A DNA stretch of 64,000 bases from Pseudomonas antarctica (GCF_001647715.1 NZ_CP015600.1:434001-498000); one strand, 5' to 3'; numbered from the stretch's first letter, positions 1 through 10,641 are shown. Notes: generated from the sequence alone by a model not told the origin. Numbers and translations are program-made.

Positions 1-1431
1 CTGCTGGTGCAATCCGGCAAGCCGGTCGGCGTGTTCAAGACCCACAGCAACGCTCCGCGCGTACTGATCGCCAACTCCAACCTGGTACCGCACTGGGCCA
101 GTTGGGAACACTTTAACGAGCTGGATGCCAAGGGCCTGGCCATGTACGGCCAGATGACTGCCGGCAGCTGGATCTACATCGGCAGCCAGGGCATCGTCCA
201 GGGTACCTACGAAACCTTCGTCGAAGCCGGTCGCCAGCATTACAACAGCGACCTGACCGGCCGTTGGGTCCTCACCGCCGGCCTCGGTGGCATGGGCGGC
301 GCCCAGCCGCTGGCCGCAACCCTGGCCGGGGCGTGCTCGCTGAACATCGAGTGCCAGCAGGTCAGTATCGACTTCCGCTTGAGCAGCCGTTATGTCGACG
401 AGCAAGCCACCGACCTCGACGACGCCCTGGCCCGCATCGCCAAATACACCAAGGAAGGCAAGGCCATCTCCATCGCCCTGCTGGGTAACGCGGCGGAAAT
501 CCTGCCGGAGCTGGTCAAGCGTGGCGTGCGCCCGGACATGGTCACCGACCAGACCAGCGCCCACGATCCACTCAACGGCTACCTGCCGGCCGGCTGGACC
601 TGGGACGAATACCGCGCCCGCGCCAAAACCGAACCGGCTGCTGTGATCAAGGCCGCCAAGCAGTCGATGGCCGTGCACGTCAAAGCCATGCTCGAGTTCC
701 AGAAGCAAGGCATCCCGACCTTCGACTACGGCAACAACATCCGCCAGATGGCGCAAGAAGAAGGCGTGCAAGACGCCTTCGCCTTCCCAGGCTTCGTACC
801 GGCCTACATCCGCCCACTGTTCTGCCGTGGCATCGGCCCGTTCCGCTGGGCGGCGCTGTCCGGCGACCCGCAGGACATCTACAAGACCGACGCCAAAGTC
901 AAAGAGCTGATCCCCGACGACGCGCACCTGCACAACTGGCTGGACATGGCGCGCGAGCGCATCAGCTTCCAGGGCCTGCCGGCACGTATCTGCTGGGTGG
1001 GCCTGGGCCAGCGCGCCAAGCTGGGCCTGGCGTTCAACGAAATGGTGCGCAGCGGCGAGCTGTCGGCACCGGTGGTGATCGGCCGTGACCACCTCGACTC
1101 CGGCTCGGTCGCCAGCCCGAACCGCGAAACCGAAGCCATGCAGGACGGTTCCGACGCTGTGTCCGACTGGCCACTGCTCAACGCCTTGCTCAACACCGCC
1201 AGCGGCGCGACCTGGGTTTCGCTGCACCACGGCGGCGGCGTGGGCATGGGCTTCTCCCAGCACTCCGGCATGGTGATCGTTTGCGACGGTACCGATGAAG
1301 CCGCCGAGCGGATCGCCCGCGTACTGCACAACGACCCGGCCACCGGTGTGATGCGCCACGCAGACGCCGGTTACCAGATCGCAATCGACTGCGCCAAAGA
1401 GCAGGGCCTCGATCTTCCGATGATCAAGTAA
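1..1431 (+). CDS. hutU: Urocanate hydratase (urocanase), 5' truncated by window edge
   Basis: Second step of histidine degradation: hydrates urocanate to imidazolonepropionate with tightly bound NAD+, in the cytoplasm. The frame is open from base 1, so the true start lies upstream; 476 residues are present against roughly 560 in the family, so about 85 N-terminal residues are missing. Visible hallmarks are the NAD-binding glycine-rich stretch [12 protein letters not shown] (bases about 283-318) and the C-terminal [16 protein letters not shown] block (about 1225-1272). The stop is followed directly by a REP pair and then a permease gene. Assignment is certain; only the N-terminus is unseen. 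Confidence 0.97.
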   Translation: MLVQSGKPVGVFKTHSNAPRVLIANSNLVPHWASWEHFNELDAKGLAMYGQMTAGSWIYIGSQGIVQGTYETFVEAGRQHYNSDLTGRWVLTAGLGGMGGAQPLAATLAGACSLNIECQQVSIDFRLSSRYVDEQATDLDDALARIAKYTKEGKAISIALLGNAAEILPELVKRGVRPDMVTDQTSAHDPLNGYLPAGWTWDEYRARAKTEPAAVIKAAKQSMAVHVKAMLEFQKQGIPTFDYGNNIRQMAQEEGVQDAFAFPGFVPAYIRPLFCRGIGPFRWAALSGDPQDIYKTDAKVKELIPDDAHLHNWLDMARERISFQGLPARICWVGLGQRAKLGLAFNEMVRSGELSAPVVIGRDHLDSGSVASPNRETEAMQDGSDAVSDWPLLNALLNTASGATWVSLHHGGGVGMGFSQHSGMVIVCDGTDEAAERIARVLHNDPATGVMRHADAGYQIAIDCAKEQGLDLPMIK

Positions 1432-1438
1432 TGCAAGG

Positions 1439-1525
1439 TGGGAGCGGGCTTGCTCGCGAATGCGGTGTGCCAGTCACCGTAATCGTTAGCTGACCCTCCG
1501 CTTTCGCGAGCAAGCCCGCTCCCAC
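1439..1525. repeat. Paired REP element (inverted, GAGCGGG type)
   Basis: Two inverted copies of the roughly 22-bp Pseudomonas REP core (GTGGGAGCGGGCTTGCTCGC and its reverse complement) lie at 1439-1460 and 1504-1525, filling the gap between hutU and the permease. Together they could fold into a long stem. Known behaviour of such elements is mRNA stabilisation or transcript attenuation; mobilisation would need a RAYT transposase, which is not in this window. Confidence 0.9.
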
Positions 1526-1574
1526 ATTTGATCTGTGTTGCAAACAAAAACAATCCATCAGAGGTTGAACACAC

Positions 1575-3032
1575 ATGGCTGCAAATGACGCACGTGCAAG
1601 CACCACACCGTTGATCGAAAGGCGTTCGATCGACTACATCCCGGAAGCGGAAAGACACGGTCGTCTGTTCAGTCAGTTCACCCTATGGATGGGTGCCAAC
1701 CTGCAAATCACCGCGATTGTCACCGGGGCCCTGGCCGTGGTGCTGGGCGGTGATGTGTTCTGGTCGTTGATCGGTCTGTTGATCGGCCAATTGATCGGTG
1801 GCGGTGTCATGGCGTTGCATGCGGCGCAAGGGCCGAAGCTTGGCCTGCCGCAGATGATCTCCAGCCGGGTACAGTTCGGTGTTTATGGCGCGGCCATCCC
1901 GATCGTGCTGGTCTGTTTGATGTACCTCGGCTTTACCGCGACCGGCACCGTACTGTCCGGCCAAGCGCTGGGCCAGTTGTTTGGCGTCAGCGACAGCGTC
2001 GGTATCCTTATTTTCGCCAGTGTCATTGTGCTGGTCACGGTGCTCGGTTACCGGGTGATCCATTGGATCGGTCGCGTCGCCAGCGTCATCGGTGTGGTTG
2101 CCTTCGTCTACCTGTTCAGCCGCCTGATCAGCCAGACCGACGTTGGCGCACTCCTGCAAATCCGTCACTTCAGTTGGAGCAGTTTTTTGCTGGCGGTGTC
2201 GCTCGCGGCCTCCTGGCAGATCGCTTTCGGCCCTTACGTGGCGGACTATTCACGTTACTTGCCGAGCAAGACGTCTTCGCTGAAAACCTTTCTCGCCGCT
2301 GGCGCGGGCTCGGTCATTGGTGCACAGGTAGCGATGATCCTCGGCGTGTTTGCCGCGGCCATGTCCAACGGGCAATTCGCAGGTCACGAAGTGGCTTACA
2401 TCGTTGGTTTGAGTGGTACGGGTGCCACGGCTGCGCTGCTGTACTTCAGCATCGCTTTCGGCAAGGTCACCATCTCTACGCTGAACTCCTACGGCAGTTT
2501 CATGTGCATCGCGACCATCATCAGCGGCTTTCGGGGTCGCCTGGAGGTCACGCGTCTGCAACGCCTGGTCTTCGTGCTGGTCATTGTCGGTACTGCGACC
2601 CTGATCGCGTTGCTCGGCCAGCACTCGTTCCTCGGTGCTTTCAAGTCTTTCATCCTGTTCCTGCTGGCGTTCTTTACGCCCTGGAGTGCGATCAACCTGG
2701 TGGATTACTACTGCATCACCCGCGAGCGCTATGACGTGCCGGCGCTGGCCGACCCGAACGGTCGCTACGGTCGCTGGAACCTGCTCGGTATCAGCGTCTA
2801 TGTCTTCGGCGTGCTGGTGCAATTGCCATTCATCTCCACCAAGTTCTACACCGGCCCGCTGGTGGCCGCGCTGGGTGATGTGGATATTTCCTGGATCATC
2901 GGTCTGGTACTTCCCGCAGCCCTCTATTACGTCTGTGCGAAAAAGTGGCACAGCGCAATTCCTGAACGACTGATCCTGCCGCGAGAGCAGGGCGCTGCAC
3001 CAACGACAAACGGGCTGGCCGCACAAGCCTGA
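1575..3032 (+). CDS. NCS1-family permease, probable urocanate transporter (CodB-like, HutTu type)
   Basis: A 485-residue integral membrane protein with about 12 hydrophobic segments, resembling cytosine/purine/hydantoin (NCS1) permeases such as CodB. ATG 1575 follows a GA-rich stretch (TCAGAGG about 10 bases upstream). It sits directly after hutU and before the hut ABC transporter. From memory, the gene in this position in P. fluorescens SBW25 was shown to be a urocanate-specific transporter called HutTu. Uptake of urocanate across the inner membrane is therefore the best guess, but substrate cannot be read from the sequence. Family is sure, substrate moderately so. Confidence 0.85.
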   Translation: MAANDARASTTPLIERRSIDYIPEAERHGRLFSQFTLWMGANLQITAIVTGALAVVLGGDVFWSLIGLLIGQLIGGGVMALHAAQGPKLGLPQMISSRVQFGVYGAAIPIVLVCLMYLGFTATGTVLSGQALGQLFGVSDSVGILIFASVIVLVTVLGYRVIHWIGRVASVIGVVAFVYLFSRLISQTDVGALLQIRHFSWSSFLLAVSLAASWQIAFGPYVADYSRYLPSKTSSLKTFLAAGAGSVIGAQVAMILGVFAAAMSNGQFAGHEVAYIVGLSGTGATAALLYFSIAFGKVTISTLNSYGSFMCIATIISGFRGRLEVTRLQRLVFVLVIVGTATLIALLGQHSFLGAFKSFILFLLAFFTPWSAINLVDYYCITRERYDVPALADPNGRYGRWNLLGISVYVFGVLVQLPFISTKFYTGPLVAALGDVDISWIIGLVLPAALYYVCAKKWHSAIPERLILPREQGAAPTTNGLAAQA

Positions 3033-3101
3033 TGGGACGTGGACAGGGCAGGACGCCTACTGACTGCCGTAATCCATTTCAAGATTGGGAGCGTCACAAC
3101 A

Positions 3102-4067
3102 ATGAAGATGAATAAAACCCTGCTGGCATCACTGTTTTCTGCAGGCTTGCTGGCTAGCGCCGGCGCCCAGGCGGCCGGTTGGTGCGAATCCGGCAAACCG
3201 GTGAAATTCGCCGGCCTGAACTGGGAAAGCGGCATGTTGCTCACCGACATCCTGCAAACCGTGCTGGAAAAAGGCTACGACTGCAAAACCGACAGCCTGC
3301 CGGGCAACTCCATCACCATGGAAAACGCCCTGAGCAGCAACGACATCCAGGTGTTTGCCGAAGAGTGGGTCGGCCGCAGCGAAGTCTGGAACAAGGCCGA
3401 GAAGGCCGGCAAAGTCGTCGGCGTCGGTGCCCCGGTTGTCGGTGCTGTCGAAGGCTGGTACGTGCCGCGTTACGTGATTGAAGGCGACGCCAAGCGCAAG
3501 CTGGAACCCAAGGCGCCGGACCTGAAAAACATCGCCGACCTGGCCAAATACGCTTCGGTGTTCAAGGATCAGGAAGAGCCATCCAAGGGCCGCTTCTACA
3601 ACTGCCCGGCCGGCTGGACCTGTGAGCTGGACAACAGCGAAATGCTTAAAAGCTATGGCCTGGAAAGCACCTACACCAACTTCCGCCCAGGCACCGGCCC
3701 GGCGCTGGATGCGGCGGTGCTGTCGAGCTACAAGCGTGGCGAGCCGATCCTCTTTTATTACTGGTCACCCACCCCGCTGATGGGCCAGGTTGATCTGGTC
3801 AAGCTGGAAGAAAAACCCGGTGTGGATAAAACCGTGAGCATCAAGGTTGGCTTGTCCAAGACCTTCCACGAGCAAGCGCCGGAGCTGGTGGCCGTGCTGG
3901 AGAAGGTCAACCTGCCCATCGAACTGCTGAACCAGAACCTGGGCCGCATGGCCAAAGAGCGAATTGAGTCGCCAAAACTGGCGAAAATTTTCCTCAAGGA
4001 ACATCCTGAAGTCTGGCACGCATGGGTGAGCGACGACGCAGCCAAGAAAATCGACGCGGCCTTGTAG
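3102..4067 (+). CDS. hutX: Periplasmic substrate-binding protein of hut ABC importer
   Basis: A 321-residue glycine betaine/proline-type (OpuAC/ProX family) binding protein. The start is placed at ATG 3102 because it opens a clean Sec signal peptide (MKMNKTLLASLFSAGLLASA, cleavage near AQA-A), whereas an in-frame extension to 3039 would put non-signal sequence in front. The mature part shows the family's GLNWESG and the YWSPTPLMG segment. It is followed by a permease (4139) and an ATPase (4987), so it forms a complete importer. In Pseudomonas the HutXWV system inside the hut cluster is associated with histidine uptake; that substrate is inferred from context. Confidence 0.9.
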   Translation: MKMNKTLLASLFSAGLLASAGAQAAGWCESGKPVKFAGLNWESGMLLTDILQTVLEKGYDCKTDSLPGNSITMENALSSNDIQVFAEEWVGRSEVWNKAEKAGKVVGVGAPVVGAVEGWYVPRYVIEGDAKRKLEPKAPDLKNIADLAKYASVFKDQEEPSKGRFYNCPAGWTCELDNSEMLKSYGLESTYTNFRPGTGPALDAAVLSSYKRGEPILFYYWSPTPLMGQVDLVKLEEKPGVDKTVSIKVGLSKTFHEQAPELVAVLEKVNLPIELLNQNLGRMAKERIESPKLAKIFLKEHPEVWHAWVSDDAAKKIDAAL

Positions 4068-4138
4068 GTTGAGCGTTCCCGGTTGCCCTCACAGGCAACC
4101 GGGCGCCCGGCCACAACCCACTGGATCGAGAGCACGCT

Positions 4139-4990
4139 ATGTTTCCTGAGAGTTTTACGTTTTCCATCGCCGACTGGGTCAACGGTTGGGTGGACTCGCT
4201 GGTCACCAACTACGGCGATGTGTTCCGGCACATCTCCGATACCCTGCTGTGGGCCATCGTCAACCTGGAAGGGTTGCTGCGCGCGGCGCCCTGGTGGCTG
4301 ATGCTGGCCATCGTCGGCGGGATCGCCTGGCACGCCACCCGCAAGGTGGTGACCACGGCGGTCATCGTCGGGTTGCTGTTCCTGGTGGGCGCGGTGGGCC
4401 TGTGGGACAAGCTGATGCAAACGCTCGCACTGATGATGGTCGCCACGGTGATCTCGGTGCTGATCGGCATTCCGCTGGGCATTCTGTCGGCACGCAGCAA
4501 TCGCCTGCGTTCGGTGCTGATGCCGTTGCTCGACATCATGCAAACCATGCCCAGCTTCGTGTACCTGATTCCGGTGCTGATGCTGTTCGGCCTCGGCAAG
4601 GTGCCGGCGATTTTCGCCACGGTGATCTACGCCGCGCCGCCGCTGATTCGCCTGACGGATTTGGGCATTCGCCAAGTCGACGGCGAAGTCATGGAAGCCA
4701 TCAATGCCTTCGGTGCCAACCGCTGGCAGCAACTGTTCGGCGTGCAACTGCCGCTGGCGCTGCCGAGTATCATGGCCGGGATCAACCAGACCACCATGAT
4801 GGCGCTGTCGATGGTGGTGATCGCCTCGATGATCGGTGCCCGTGGCCTGGGTGAAGACGTCCTCGTCGGCATCCAGACCCTTAACGTTGGCCGTGGCCTC
4901 GAAGCCGGGCTGGCGATCGTGATTCTTGCAGTGGTCATCGACCGCATTACCCAGGCCTATGGTCGTCCACGGCATGAGGCGAACAAATGA
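4139..4990 (+). CDS. hutW: ABC importer permease of hut cluster (ProW/OpuAB-like)
   Basis: A 283-residue inner membrane permease of the betaine/proline/histidine class with several hydrophobic helices from about residue 45 on. The EAA loop, which contacts the ATPase, is visible around residues 181-205 ([20 protein letters not shown]). The gene starts 71 bases after hutX and its stop overlaps the hutV start by 4 bases (ATGA), implying translational coupling. It forms the membrane channel for the HutX ligand. The family call is firm; histidine as substrate is inferred from the hut context. Confidence 0.9.
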   Translation: MFPESFTFSIADWVNGWVDSLVTNYGDVFRHISDTLLWAIVNLEGLLRAAPWWLMLAIVGGIAWHATRKVVTTAVIVGLLFLVGAVGLWDKLMQTLALMMVATVISVLIGIPLGILSARSNRLRSVLMPLLDIMQTMPSFVYLIPVLMLFGLGKVPAIFATVIYAAPPLIRLTDLGIRQVDGEVMEAINAFGANRWQQLFGVQLPLALPSIMAGINQTTMMALSMVVIASMIGARGLGEDVLVGIQTLNVGRGLEAGLAIVILAVVIDRITQAYGRPRHEANK

Positions 4991-5811
4991 CTACTGTCAG
5001 CAAAATTGAAGTCAAGAACGTCTTCAAGATCTTCGGCAACCGCTCCAAGGAAGCGCTGGCGCTGGTTGGCCAGGGCAAGACCAAGGACCAGGTGCTGGCC
5101 GAGACCGGCTGCGTGGTCGGCGTGAACGACCTGTCCCTGAGCATCGGCACCGGCGAGATCTTTGTGATCATGGGGCTATCGGGCTCCGGCAAATCCACAC
5201 TGGTGCGCCACTTCAACCGCCTGATCGACCCCACCAGCGGCGCGATCCTGGTGGACGGCGAAGATATCCTGCAACTGGACATGGAAGCCCTGCGCCAATT
5301 CCGTCGGCACAAGATCAGCATGGTGTTCCAGAGCTTCGGCCTGCTGCCCCACAAGAGTGTGCTCGACAACGTCGCCTACGGCTTGAAAGTGCGTGGCGAA
5401 ACCAAGCAGGTCTGCGCCGAACGCGCGCTGCACTGGATCGAAACCGTGGGCCTCAAAGGCTACGAAAACAAATACCCGCACCAGCTTTCCGGCGGCATGC
5501 GCCAGCGTGTGGGCCTGGCCCGCGCCTTGGCGGCTGACACCGACATCATTCTGATGGACGAAGCCTTCAGTGCGCTCGACCCGCTGATCCGCGCCGAGAT
5601 GCAGGACCAGTTGCTGGAGCTGCAAAAGACTTTGCACAAGACCATCGTGTTCATCACCCACGACCTCGACGAAGCCGTACGTATTGGCAACCGCATTGCG
5701 ATCCTCAAGGACGGCAAGCTGATCCAGGTCGGCACGCCGCGCGAGATTCTGCATTCGCCGGCGGATGAGTATGTGGACCGGTTTGTTCAGCGGCGGGCGG
5801 CGGTGGTCTGA
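4987..5811 (+). CDS. hutV: ABC importer ATP-binding protein of hut cluster (ProV-like)
   Basis: A 274-residue cytoplasmic ATPase energising HutXW. It has Walker [10 protein letters not shown] (about residues 63-71), signature [15 protein letters not shown], Walker [13 protein letters not shown] and the switch His in [10 protein letters not shown]. The N-terminal insert before Walker A ([19 protein letters not shown]) is characteristic of the ProV/OpuAA subfamily. It ends soon after the nucleotide-binding domain and so lacks the C-terminal CBS pair of full-length ProV, as is usual for HutV. It overlaps hutW by 4 bases and is followed by a REP pair. Confidence 0.92.
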   Translation: MTTVSKIEVKNVFKIFGNRSKEALALVGQGKTKDQVLAETGCVVGVNDLSLSIGTGEIFVIMGLSGSGKSTLVRHFNRLIDPTSGAILVDGEDILQLDMEALRQFRRHKISMVFQSFGLLPHKSVLDNVAYGLKVRGETKQVCAERALHWIETVGLKGYENKYPHQLSGGMRQRVGLARALAADTDIILMDEAFSALDPLIRAEMQDQLLELQKTLHKTIVFITHDLDEAVRIGNRIAILKDGKLIQVGTPREILHSPADEYVDRFVQRRAAVV

Positions 5812-5839
5812 TCCGGATTTTGTGGTGAGCCGGCTGGCC

Positions 5840-5910
5840 TCTTCGCGAGCAAGCCCGCTCCCACATTTGGAGTGCGGTCCCCTGTGGGAGCGGGCTTGCC
5901 CGCGAAGAGG
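5840..5910. repeat. Paired REP element between hutV and hutH1
   Basis: Inverted REP cores at about 5843-5864 and 5884-5907 (GCGAGCAAGCCCGCTCCCAC and GTGGGAGCGGGCTTGCCCGC), separated by only about 20 bases, so they could form a tight hairpin. The pair lies in the 130-base hutV-hutH1 gap. Confidence 0.9.
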
Positions 5911-5941
5911 CCGGTAAGGCTGCACAAGAATTGAAGAAGGT

Positions 5942-7471
5942 ATGAAGATGTCCCAGGCAGCAAAAATCATCATCGCCGACGCCCCGATGCGCTGGCAGGA
6001 CGTGGTCGCCGTGGCTCGTCACGGCGCAGTGCTCGAACTCTCGGGCCACGCCTGGGCGCGCATCGACAATGCCCAGGCCATCGTGCAGCGCATCGTCACC
6101 CGCGGTGAACGCGCCTATGGCGTGAACACCGGCCTGGGCGCGCTGTGCAATGTGTCGCTCAAGGGTGAGCAACTCAGCCAGCTGTCGCGCAATACCTTGC
6201 TGAGCCACGCCTGTGGCGTCGGCCCGGTGCTCCGCGACGAGCAGACCCGCGCGATTATTTGCGCGGCCATCATCAACTACAGCCACGGCAAATCCGGCCT
6301 GCATCCGCAGGTGGTGCATTCGTTGCTGGCACTGCTTAACCACGGCATCACGCCGCAAGTGCCGTCCCAGGGTTCGGTGGGTTACCTGACCCACATGGCC
6401 CACGTCGGCGTGGCCTTGCTCGGCGTTGGTAATGTGAGCTACCAGGGCCGCGTCGTCCCGGCGCAACAGGCCCTGAGCGCAGAAGGTTTGCAGCCGGTGG
6501 TGCTCGGCGCCAAGGACGGCCTGTGCCTGGTCAATGGCACGCCGTGCATGACCGGCCTGAGCTGCCTGGCCCTGGCCGATGCGCATCATTTGCTGCAATG
6601 GGCCGACGTAATCGGCGCCATGAGCTTCGAGGCCCAGCGCGGCCAGATCGACGCGTTTGACGAAGCCATCATCGCCCTCAAGCCGCACCCCGGCATGCAA
6701 CACGTGGGTATCAACCTGCGCGCCTTGCTCGACGGCAGTGAAGTGATCGCCAGCAGCAAAGGTATTCGCACTCAGGATGCCTTGAGCATCCGCTCGATCC
6801 CGCAGATTCACGGCGCGGCGCGTGACCAGGTTGAACACGCCACGCGCCAGATCGAGACCGAACTCAACAGCGCCACCGACAACCCGCTGGTGCTCGGCAC
6901 CCCGGACAACTACCGCGTGGTGTCCCAGGCCAACCCGCATGGGCAGTCCGTGGCGTTGGCGGCCGACATGCTCGCCATCGCCATGGCCGAAATCGGCTCC
7001 GTGGCCGAACGCCGCCTGGACCGCCTGATCAACCCGCATGTCAGCGGCTTGCCGGCGTTCCTGGTCAGCAACCCCGGGGTCAACTCCGGGATGATGATCG
7101 TGCAGTACGTCGCCGCCTCGCTGTGTGGGCAAAACCGCCAACTGGCGCAACCGGCGGTGCTCGACAACTTCGTCACCTCGGGCCTGCAGGAAGACCATCT
7201 GAGCATGGGCACCAATGCCGCGCTCAAGCTGCATCAGCTGTTGGCCAACGTCACCCAGATTCTCGCCATCGAGTACCTGCTGGCGGCCCAGGCGTTCGAG
7301 TTTCTCAAGGATCAGCGTTTCGGCGCAGGCACTGACAGCGCCTGGCGCTTGCTGCGTGAAAAGGTCCCGCCGTACGAACAGGACCGTTGGCTGGCGCCGG
7401 ACATCGCGAGCGCCGCCGCGCTGCTCAACGACACCGCTTTGCTGCACCACGTATTACCGAATTTGCACTGA
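5942..7471 (+). CDS. hutH1: HutH1: histidine ammonia-lyase paralogue lacking the MIO-forming Ala-Ser-Gly triad
   Basis: A 509-residue member of the aromatic amino acid ammonia-lyase family, alignable end to end with HutH2 next door. It keeps YGVNTG (residues 59-64, containing the catalytic Tyr), SQGSVG (142-147), ATDNPLV and the FLVSNPGVNSGMM region. After GSVG it continues directly YLTHMAH (148-154), where active enzymes read [10 protein letters not shown]: three residues are gone and they include the Ala-Ser-Gly that cyclises to the MIO electrophile. Later, QEDHLSMGTNAALK replaces [13 protein letters not shown]. By family knowledge this protein should not deaminate histidine by the MIO mechanism. 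It could be a pseudoenzyme, a regulatory subunit or a binding protein. ATG 5948 is an alternative start. Confidence 0.88.
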   Translation: MKMSQAAKIIIADAPMRWQDVVAVARHGAVLELSGHAWARIDNAQAIVQRIVTRGERAYGVNTGLGALCNVSLKGEQLSQLSRNTLLSHACGVGPVLRDEQTRAIICAAIINYSHGKSGLHPQVVHSLLALLNHGITPQVPSQGSVGYLTHMAHVGVALLGVGNVSYQGRVVPAQQALSAEGLQPVVLGAKDGLCLVNGTPCMTGLSCLALADAHHLLQWADVIGAMSFEAQRGQIDAFDEAIIALKPHPGMQHVGINLRALLDGSEVIASSKGIRTQDALSIRSIPQIHGAARDQVEHATRQIETELNSATDNPLVLGTPDNYRVVSQANPHGQSVALAADMLAIAMAEIGSVAERRLDRLINPHVSGLPAFLVSNPGVNSGMMIVQYVAASLCGQNRQLAQPAVLDNFVTSGLQEDHLSMGTNAALKLHQLLANVTQILAIEYLLAAQAFEFLKDQRFGAGTDSAWRLLREKVPPYEQDRWLAPDIASAAALLNDTALLHHVLPNLH

Positions 7472-7516
7472 ATACTTATTCAAAAGAAGTATTCACAAGA
7501 ACAATTCACAAGGAGT

Positions 7517-9055
7517 ATGAATGTGACTGCGCTAAATCTGATTCCAGGCCAACTGAGCCTCGCCCAACTGCGGGCCATCTACCAGCAGCCGGTAACCCTC
7601 AGCCTGGATGACAGCGCCACGGCGCAGATCGAAGCGAGTGTTGCCTGCGTGGAGCAGATTCTCGCCGAGAATCGCACCGCCTACGGCATCAACACCGGTT
7701 TCGGCCTGCTGGCCTCGACCCGCATCGCCTGCGAAGACCTGGAAAACCTCCAGCGTTCGCTGGTGCTGTCCCACGCTGCCGGCGTCGGTGAGCCGATCAG
7801 CGATGCGCTGGTGCGGCTGGTCATGGTGCTCAAGGTCAACAGCCTGAGCCGTGGCTTCTCCGGGATTCGCCGCCAGGTGATCGACGCGCTGATCGCGTTG
7901 ATCAACGCCGAGGTGTACCCACACATCCCGCTCAAAGGTTCGGTCGGTGCATCCGGTGACCTGGCGCCATTGGCGCACATGTCGCTGGTGCTGCTGGGCG
8001 AAGGCAAGGCGCGCTACAAAGGCGAATGGCTGGAAGCCACCGAAGCGCTGAAAGTCGCCGGCCTGGCGCCGCTGACCCTCGCCGCCAAGGAAGGCCTGGC
8101 GCTGCTCAATGGCACCCAGGTGTCCACCGCGTACGCCCTGCGTGGCCTGTTCGAAGGCGAAGATTTGTTCGCCGGCGCACTCGCGTGTGGTGGCCTGACC
8201 GTGGAAGCCGTGCTGGGCTCGCGCTCGCCGTTCGATGCACGTATTCACGCGGCGCGTGGCCAACGTGGGCAGATCGATTCGGCTGCGGCCTATCGCGACC
8301 TGCTGGGCGAAAGCAGCCAGGTCTCCCAGTCGCACCAGAACTGCGACAAGGTGCAAGACCCGTACTCCCTGCGCTGCCAGCCGCAAGTCATGGGCGCCTG
8401 CCTGACTCAATTCCGCCAGGCCGCCGAAGTGCTGGTGGTAGAAGCCAACGCCGTGTCGGATAACCCGCTGGTGTTCGCAGCCGAAGGCGACGTGATCTCC
8501 GGCGGTAACTTCCACGCCGAACCGGTGGCCATGGCCGCGGATAACATGGCGCTGGCCATCGCTGAAATCGGCTCCCTGAGCGAGCGTCGTATCTCGCTGA
8601 TGATGGACAAGCACATGTCGCAACTGCCGCCGTTCCTGGTGGGCAATGGCGGGGTGAACTCCGGCTTCATGATCGCCCAGGTGACGGCGGCAGCACTGGC
8701 CAGCGAGAACAAGGCGCTGTCCCATCCGCATAGCGTCGACAGCTTGCCGACATCGGCCAACCAGGAAGACCACGTGTCCATGGCCCCGGCTGCGGGCAAG
8801 CGTCTTTGGGAAATGGCTGAGAACACCCGTGGCATCCTCGCCGTTGAATGGCTGGCTGCCTGCCAGGGCCTGGACCTGCGCGACGGCCTGAAGACTTCGC
8901 CGAAGCTGGAAAAAGCCCGTGACATCCTGCGCGCCAAAGTGGGGTTCTACGACAAGGACCGCTTCTTTGCCCCGGACATCATCGCCGCCACGGAGCTGCT
9001 CGCCAGCCGCTGTCTGAATGAGCTGGTGCCGGTCAAGTTGCTGCCAAGCCTCTAA
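7517..9055 (+). CDS. hutH2: Histidine ammonia-lyase (catalytic copy)
   Basis: Deaminates L-histidine to trans-urocanate and ammonia, the first step of the pathway. At 512 residues it has the usual length and very closely resembles the well-studied P. putida enzyme. The MIO triad is intact at Ala145-Ser146-Gly147 within [15 protein letters not shown], and the catalytic Tyr lies in YGINTGFG (56-63). Start ATG 7517 is preceded by AAGGAG, 45 bases after hutH1. It is the only copy here with a complete active site, so it is the one expected to carry flux. Confidence 0.97.
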   Translation: MNVTALNLIPGQLSLAQLRAIYQQPVTLSLDDSATAQIEASVACVEQILAENRTAYGINTGFGLLASTRIACEDLENLQRSLVLSHAAGVGEPISDALVRLVMVLKVNSLSRGFSGIRRQVIDALIALINAEVYPHIPLKGSVGASGDLAPLAHMSLVLLGEGKARYKGEWLEATEALKVAGLAPLTLAAKEGLALLNGTQVSTAYALRGLFEGEDLFAGALACGGLTVEAVLGSRSPFDARIHAARGQRGQIDSAAAYRDLLGESSQVSQSHQNCDKVQDPYSLRCQPQVMGACLTQFRQAAEVLVVEANAVSDNPLVFAAEGDVISGGNFHAEPVAMAADNMALAIAEIGSLSERRISLMMDKHMSQLPPFLVGNGGVNSGFMIAQVTAAALASENKALSHPHSVDSLPTSANQEDHVSMAPAAGKRLWEMAENTRGILAVEWLAACQGLDLRDGLKTSPKLEKARDILRAKVGFYDKDRFFAPDIIAATELLASRCLNELVPVKLLPSL

Positions 9056-9072
9056 GCTCGCCGCTGTCCAAT

Positions 9073-9159
9073 GTGGGAGCTGGCTTGCCTGCGATAGCGG
9101 TGTATCAGTCAAAGATGTATCAACTGACAGATAGCCATCGCAGGCAAGCCAGCTCCCAC
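9073..9159. repeat. Paired REP element (GAGCTGG type) between hutH2 and hutT
   Basis: Inverted copies of a variant REP core, GTGGGAGCTGGCTTGCCTGC and its complement, at 9073-9094 and about 9138-9159. The CTGG...CCTGC variant differs from the CGGG...GCTCGC form elsewhere, so at least two REP subfamilies are present. Confidence 0.88.
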
Positions 9160-9216
9160 ATTTTGAGCGTTCGCAGCTTTGAATTTTCTCGGGATAAAAA
9201 TAACTAGGGAAGAGAA

Positions 9217-10626
9217 ATGCACCAGCAAGAAAAGGGTTTGAAACGCGGGCTCAGCGCCCGACATATTCGCTTCATGGCACTCGGTTCCGCGATCGGCACC
9301 GGGTTGTTCTATGGCTCCGCCTCGGCCATCCAGATGGCGGGCCCAGCCGTCCTGCTGGCCTACCTGATTGGCGGTGCCGCGGTCTTCATGGTGATGCGCG
9401 CCCTCGGCGAAATGGCCGTGCATAACCCGGTGTCCGGCTCCTTCGGTCATTACGCCAGCACCTACCTGGGTCCCATGGCCGGGTTTATCCTCGGCTGGAC
9501 CTACGCGTTTGAAATGATCATCGTCTGCCTCGCCGATGTCACCGCCTTCGGCATTTACATGGGCTTCTGGTTTCCTGAAGTCGCGCGTTGGGTGTGGGTG
9601 CTCGGCATCGTGTTTTTGATCGGCGGCCTGAACCTGTGCAGCGTCAAAGTGTTTGGCGAGATGGAGTTCTGGTTGTCGCTGCTCAAGGTTGGCGCCATTG
9701 TGGCGATGATCCTCGGCGGCTTCGGCATCATGTTGTTCGGCATCCACTCGGCGGGTGAGACTCAAGCCAGTGGCCTCAGCAACCTGTGGGCCCACGGCGG
9801 CTTCATGCCCAATGGCATCGGCGGCCTGATTGCCTCGTTCGCGGTGGTTATGTTTGCCTTCGGCGGCATCGAAATCATCGGCATCACCGCCGGTGAAGCC
9901 AAGGACCCGCAACGCGTTATCCCCAAGGCGATCAACGCGGTGCCGCTGCGCATCCTGTTGTTCTACGTGCTGACCCTGTTTGTGCTGATGGCGATTTACC
10001 CGTGGCCGCAGATCGGCAGCCAGGGCAGCCCGTTCGTACAGATCTTCAGCAACTTAGGGATAGGCTCGGCAGCGACCATCCTCAACATCGTGGTGATCTC
10101 GGCGGCGGTCTCGGCCATCAACAGTGACATCTTCGGCGCCGGCCGCATGATGTACGGCCTGGCCCAGCAAGGCCACGCGCCCAAGGGCTTTGCTCAGTTG
10201 TCCAAGCAAGGCGTGCCCTGGATGACCGTGGTGGTGATGGGCGCGGCGCTGCTTGGCGGCGTAGTGCTCAACTATCTCATCCCGGAAAACGTGTTCCTGC
10301 TGATCGCCTCGATTGCCACCTTCGCCACGGTGTGGGTGTGGTTGATGATTTTGTTCACTCAGGTCGCGATGCGCCGTTCGATGACCAAGGCGCAGGTCGC
10401 CGAGCTGAAATTCCCGGTACCGTTCTGGCCCTACGCGCCAGCGGCCGCCATTGTGTTCATGCTGTTCGTGTTTGGCGTGCTGGGTTACTTCCCGGACACC
10501 CAGGCCGCTTTGCTGGTCGGCGCCGTCTGGATCGTGCTGCTGGTGCTCGCCTACCTGCTGTGGGTCAAGCCCGCCGCAGGGCAAGCGGCCAAGGTCCATT
10601 ACGACTCGGCTTTGTCTCATCGATAA
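9217..10626 (+). CDS. hutT: Histidine permease, APC amino acid transporter family
   Basis: A 469-residue inner membrane transporter with about 12 hydrophobic helices. The N-terminus [26 protein letters not shown] is the classic amino acid/polyamine/cation (AAT subfamily) signature at TM1. Closest in kind to ProY/HutT permeases. It lies between hutH2 and hutI, 15 bases before hutI, and is presumably co-transcribed. Proton-coupled histidine uptake is inferred from the cluster position and from the known HutT role in Pseudomonas. Confidence 0.92.
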   Translation: MHQQEKGLKRGLSARHIRFMALGSAIGTGLFYGSASAIQMAGPAVLLAYLIGGAAVFMVMRALGEMAVHNPVSGSFGHYASTYLGPMAGFILGWTYAFEMIIVCLADVTAFGIYMGFWFPEVARWVWVLGIVFLIGGLNLCSVKVFGEMEFWLSLLKVGAIVAMILGGFGIMLFGIHSAGETQASGLSNLWAHGGFMPNGIGGLIASFAVVMFAFGGIEIIGITAGEAKDPQRVIPKAINAVPLRILLFYVLTLFVLMAIYPWPQIGSQGSPFVQIFSNLGIGSAATILNIVVISAAVSAINSDIFGAGRMMYGLAQQGHAPKGFAQLSKQGVPWMTVVVMGAALLGGVVLNYLIPENVFLLIASIATFATVWVWLMILFTQVAMRRSMTKAQVAELKFPVPFWPYAPAAAIVFMLFVFGVLGYFPDTQAALLVGAVWIVLLVLAYLLWVKPAAGQAAKVHYDSALSHR

Positions 10627-10641
10627 CTTAGGGAGGCGTTG

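Noticed and set aside
1439..1525. Paired palindromic REP units considered as a CRISPR array
   Set aside because: Only two inverted units per site, no direct repeats with unique spacers and no cas genes.
5705..7450. Long open minus-strand frame (581 codons) opposite hutH1
   Set aside because: Typical shadow frame in GC-rich coding DNA; composition is His/Gln/Arg-rich with no domain, and the + strand gene is unmistakable.
7532..9112. Minus-strand frame of 526 codons opposite hutH2
   Set aside because: Shadow of hutH2 with low-complexity composition; no ribosome site or homology.
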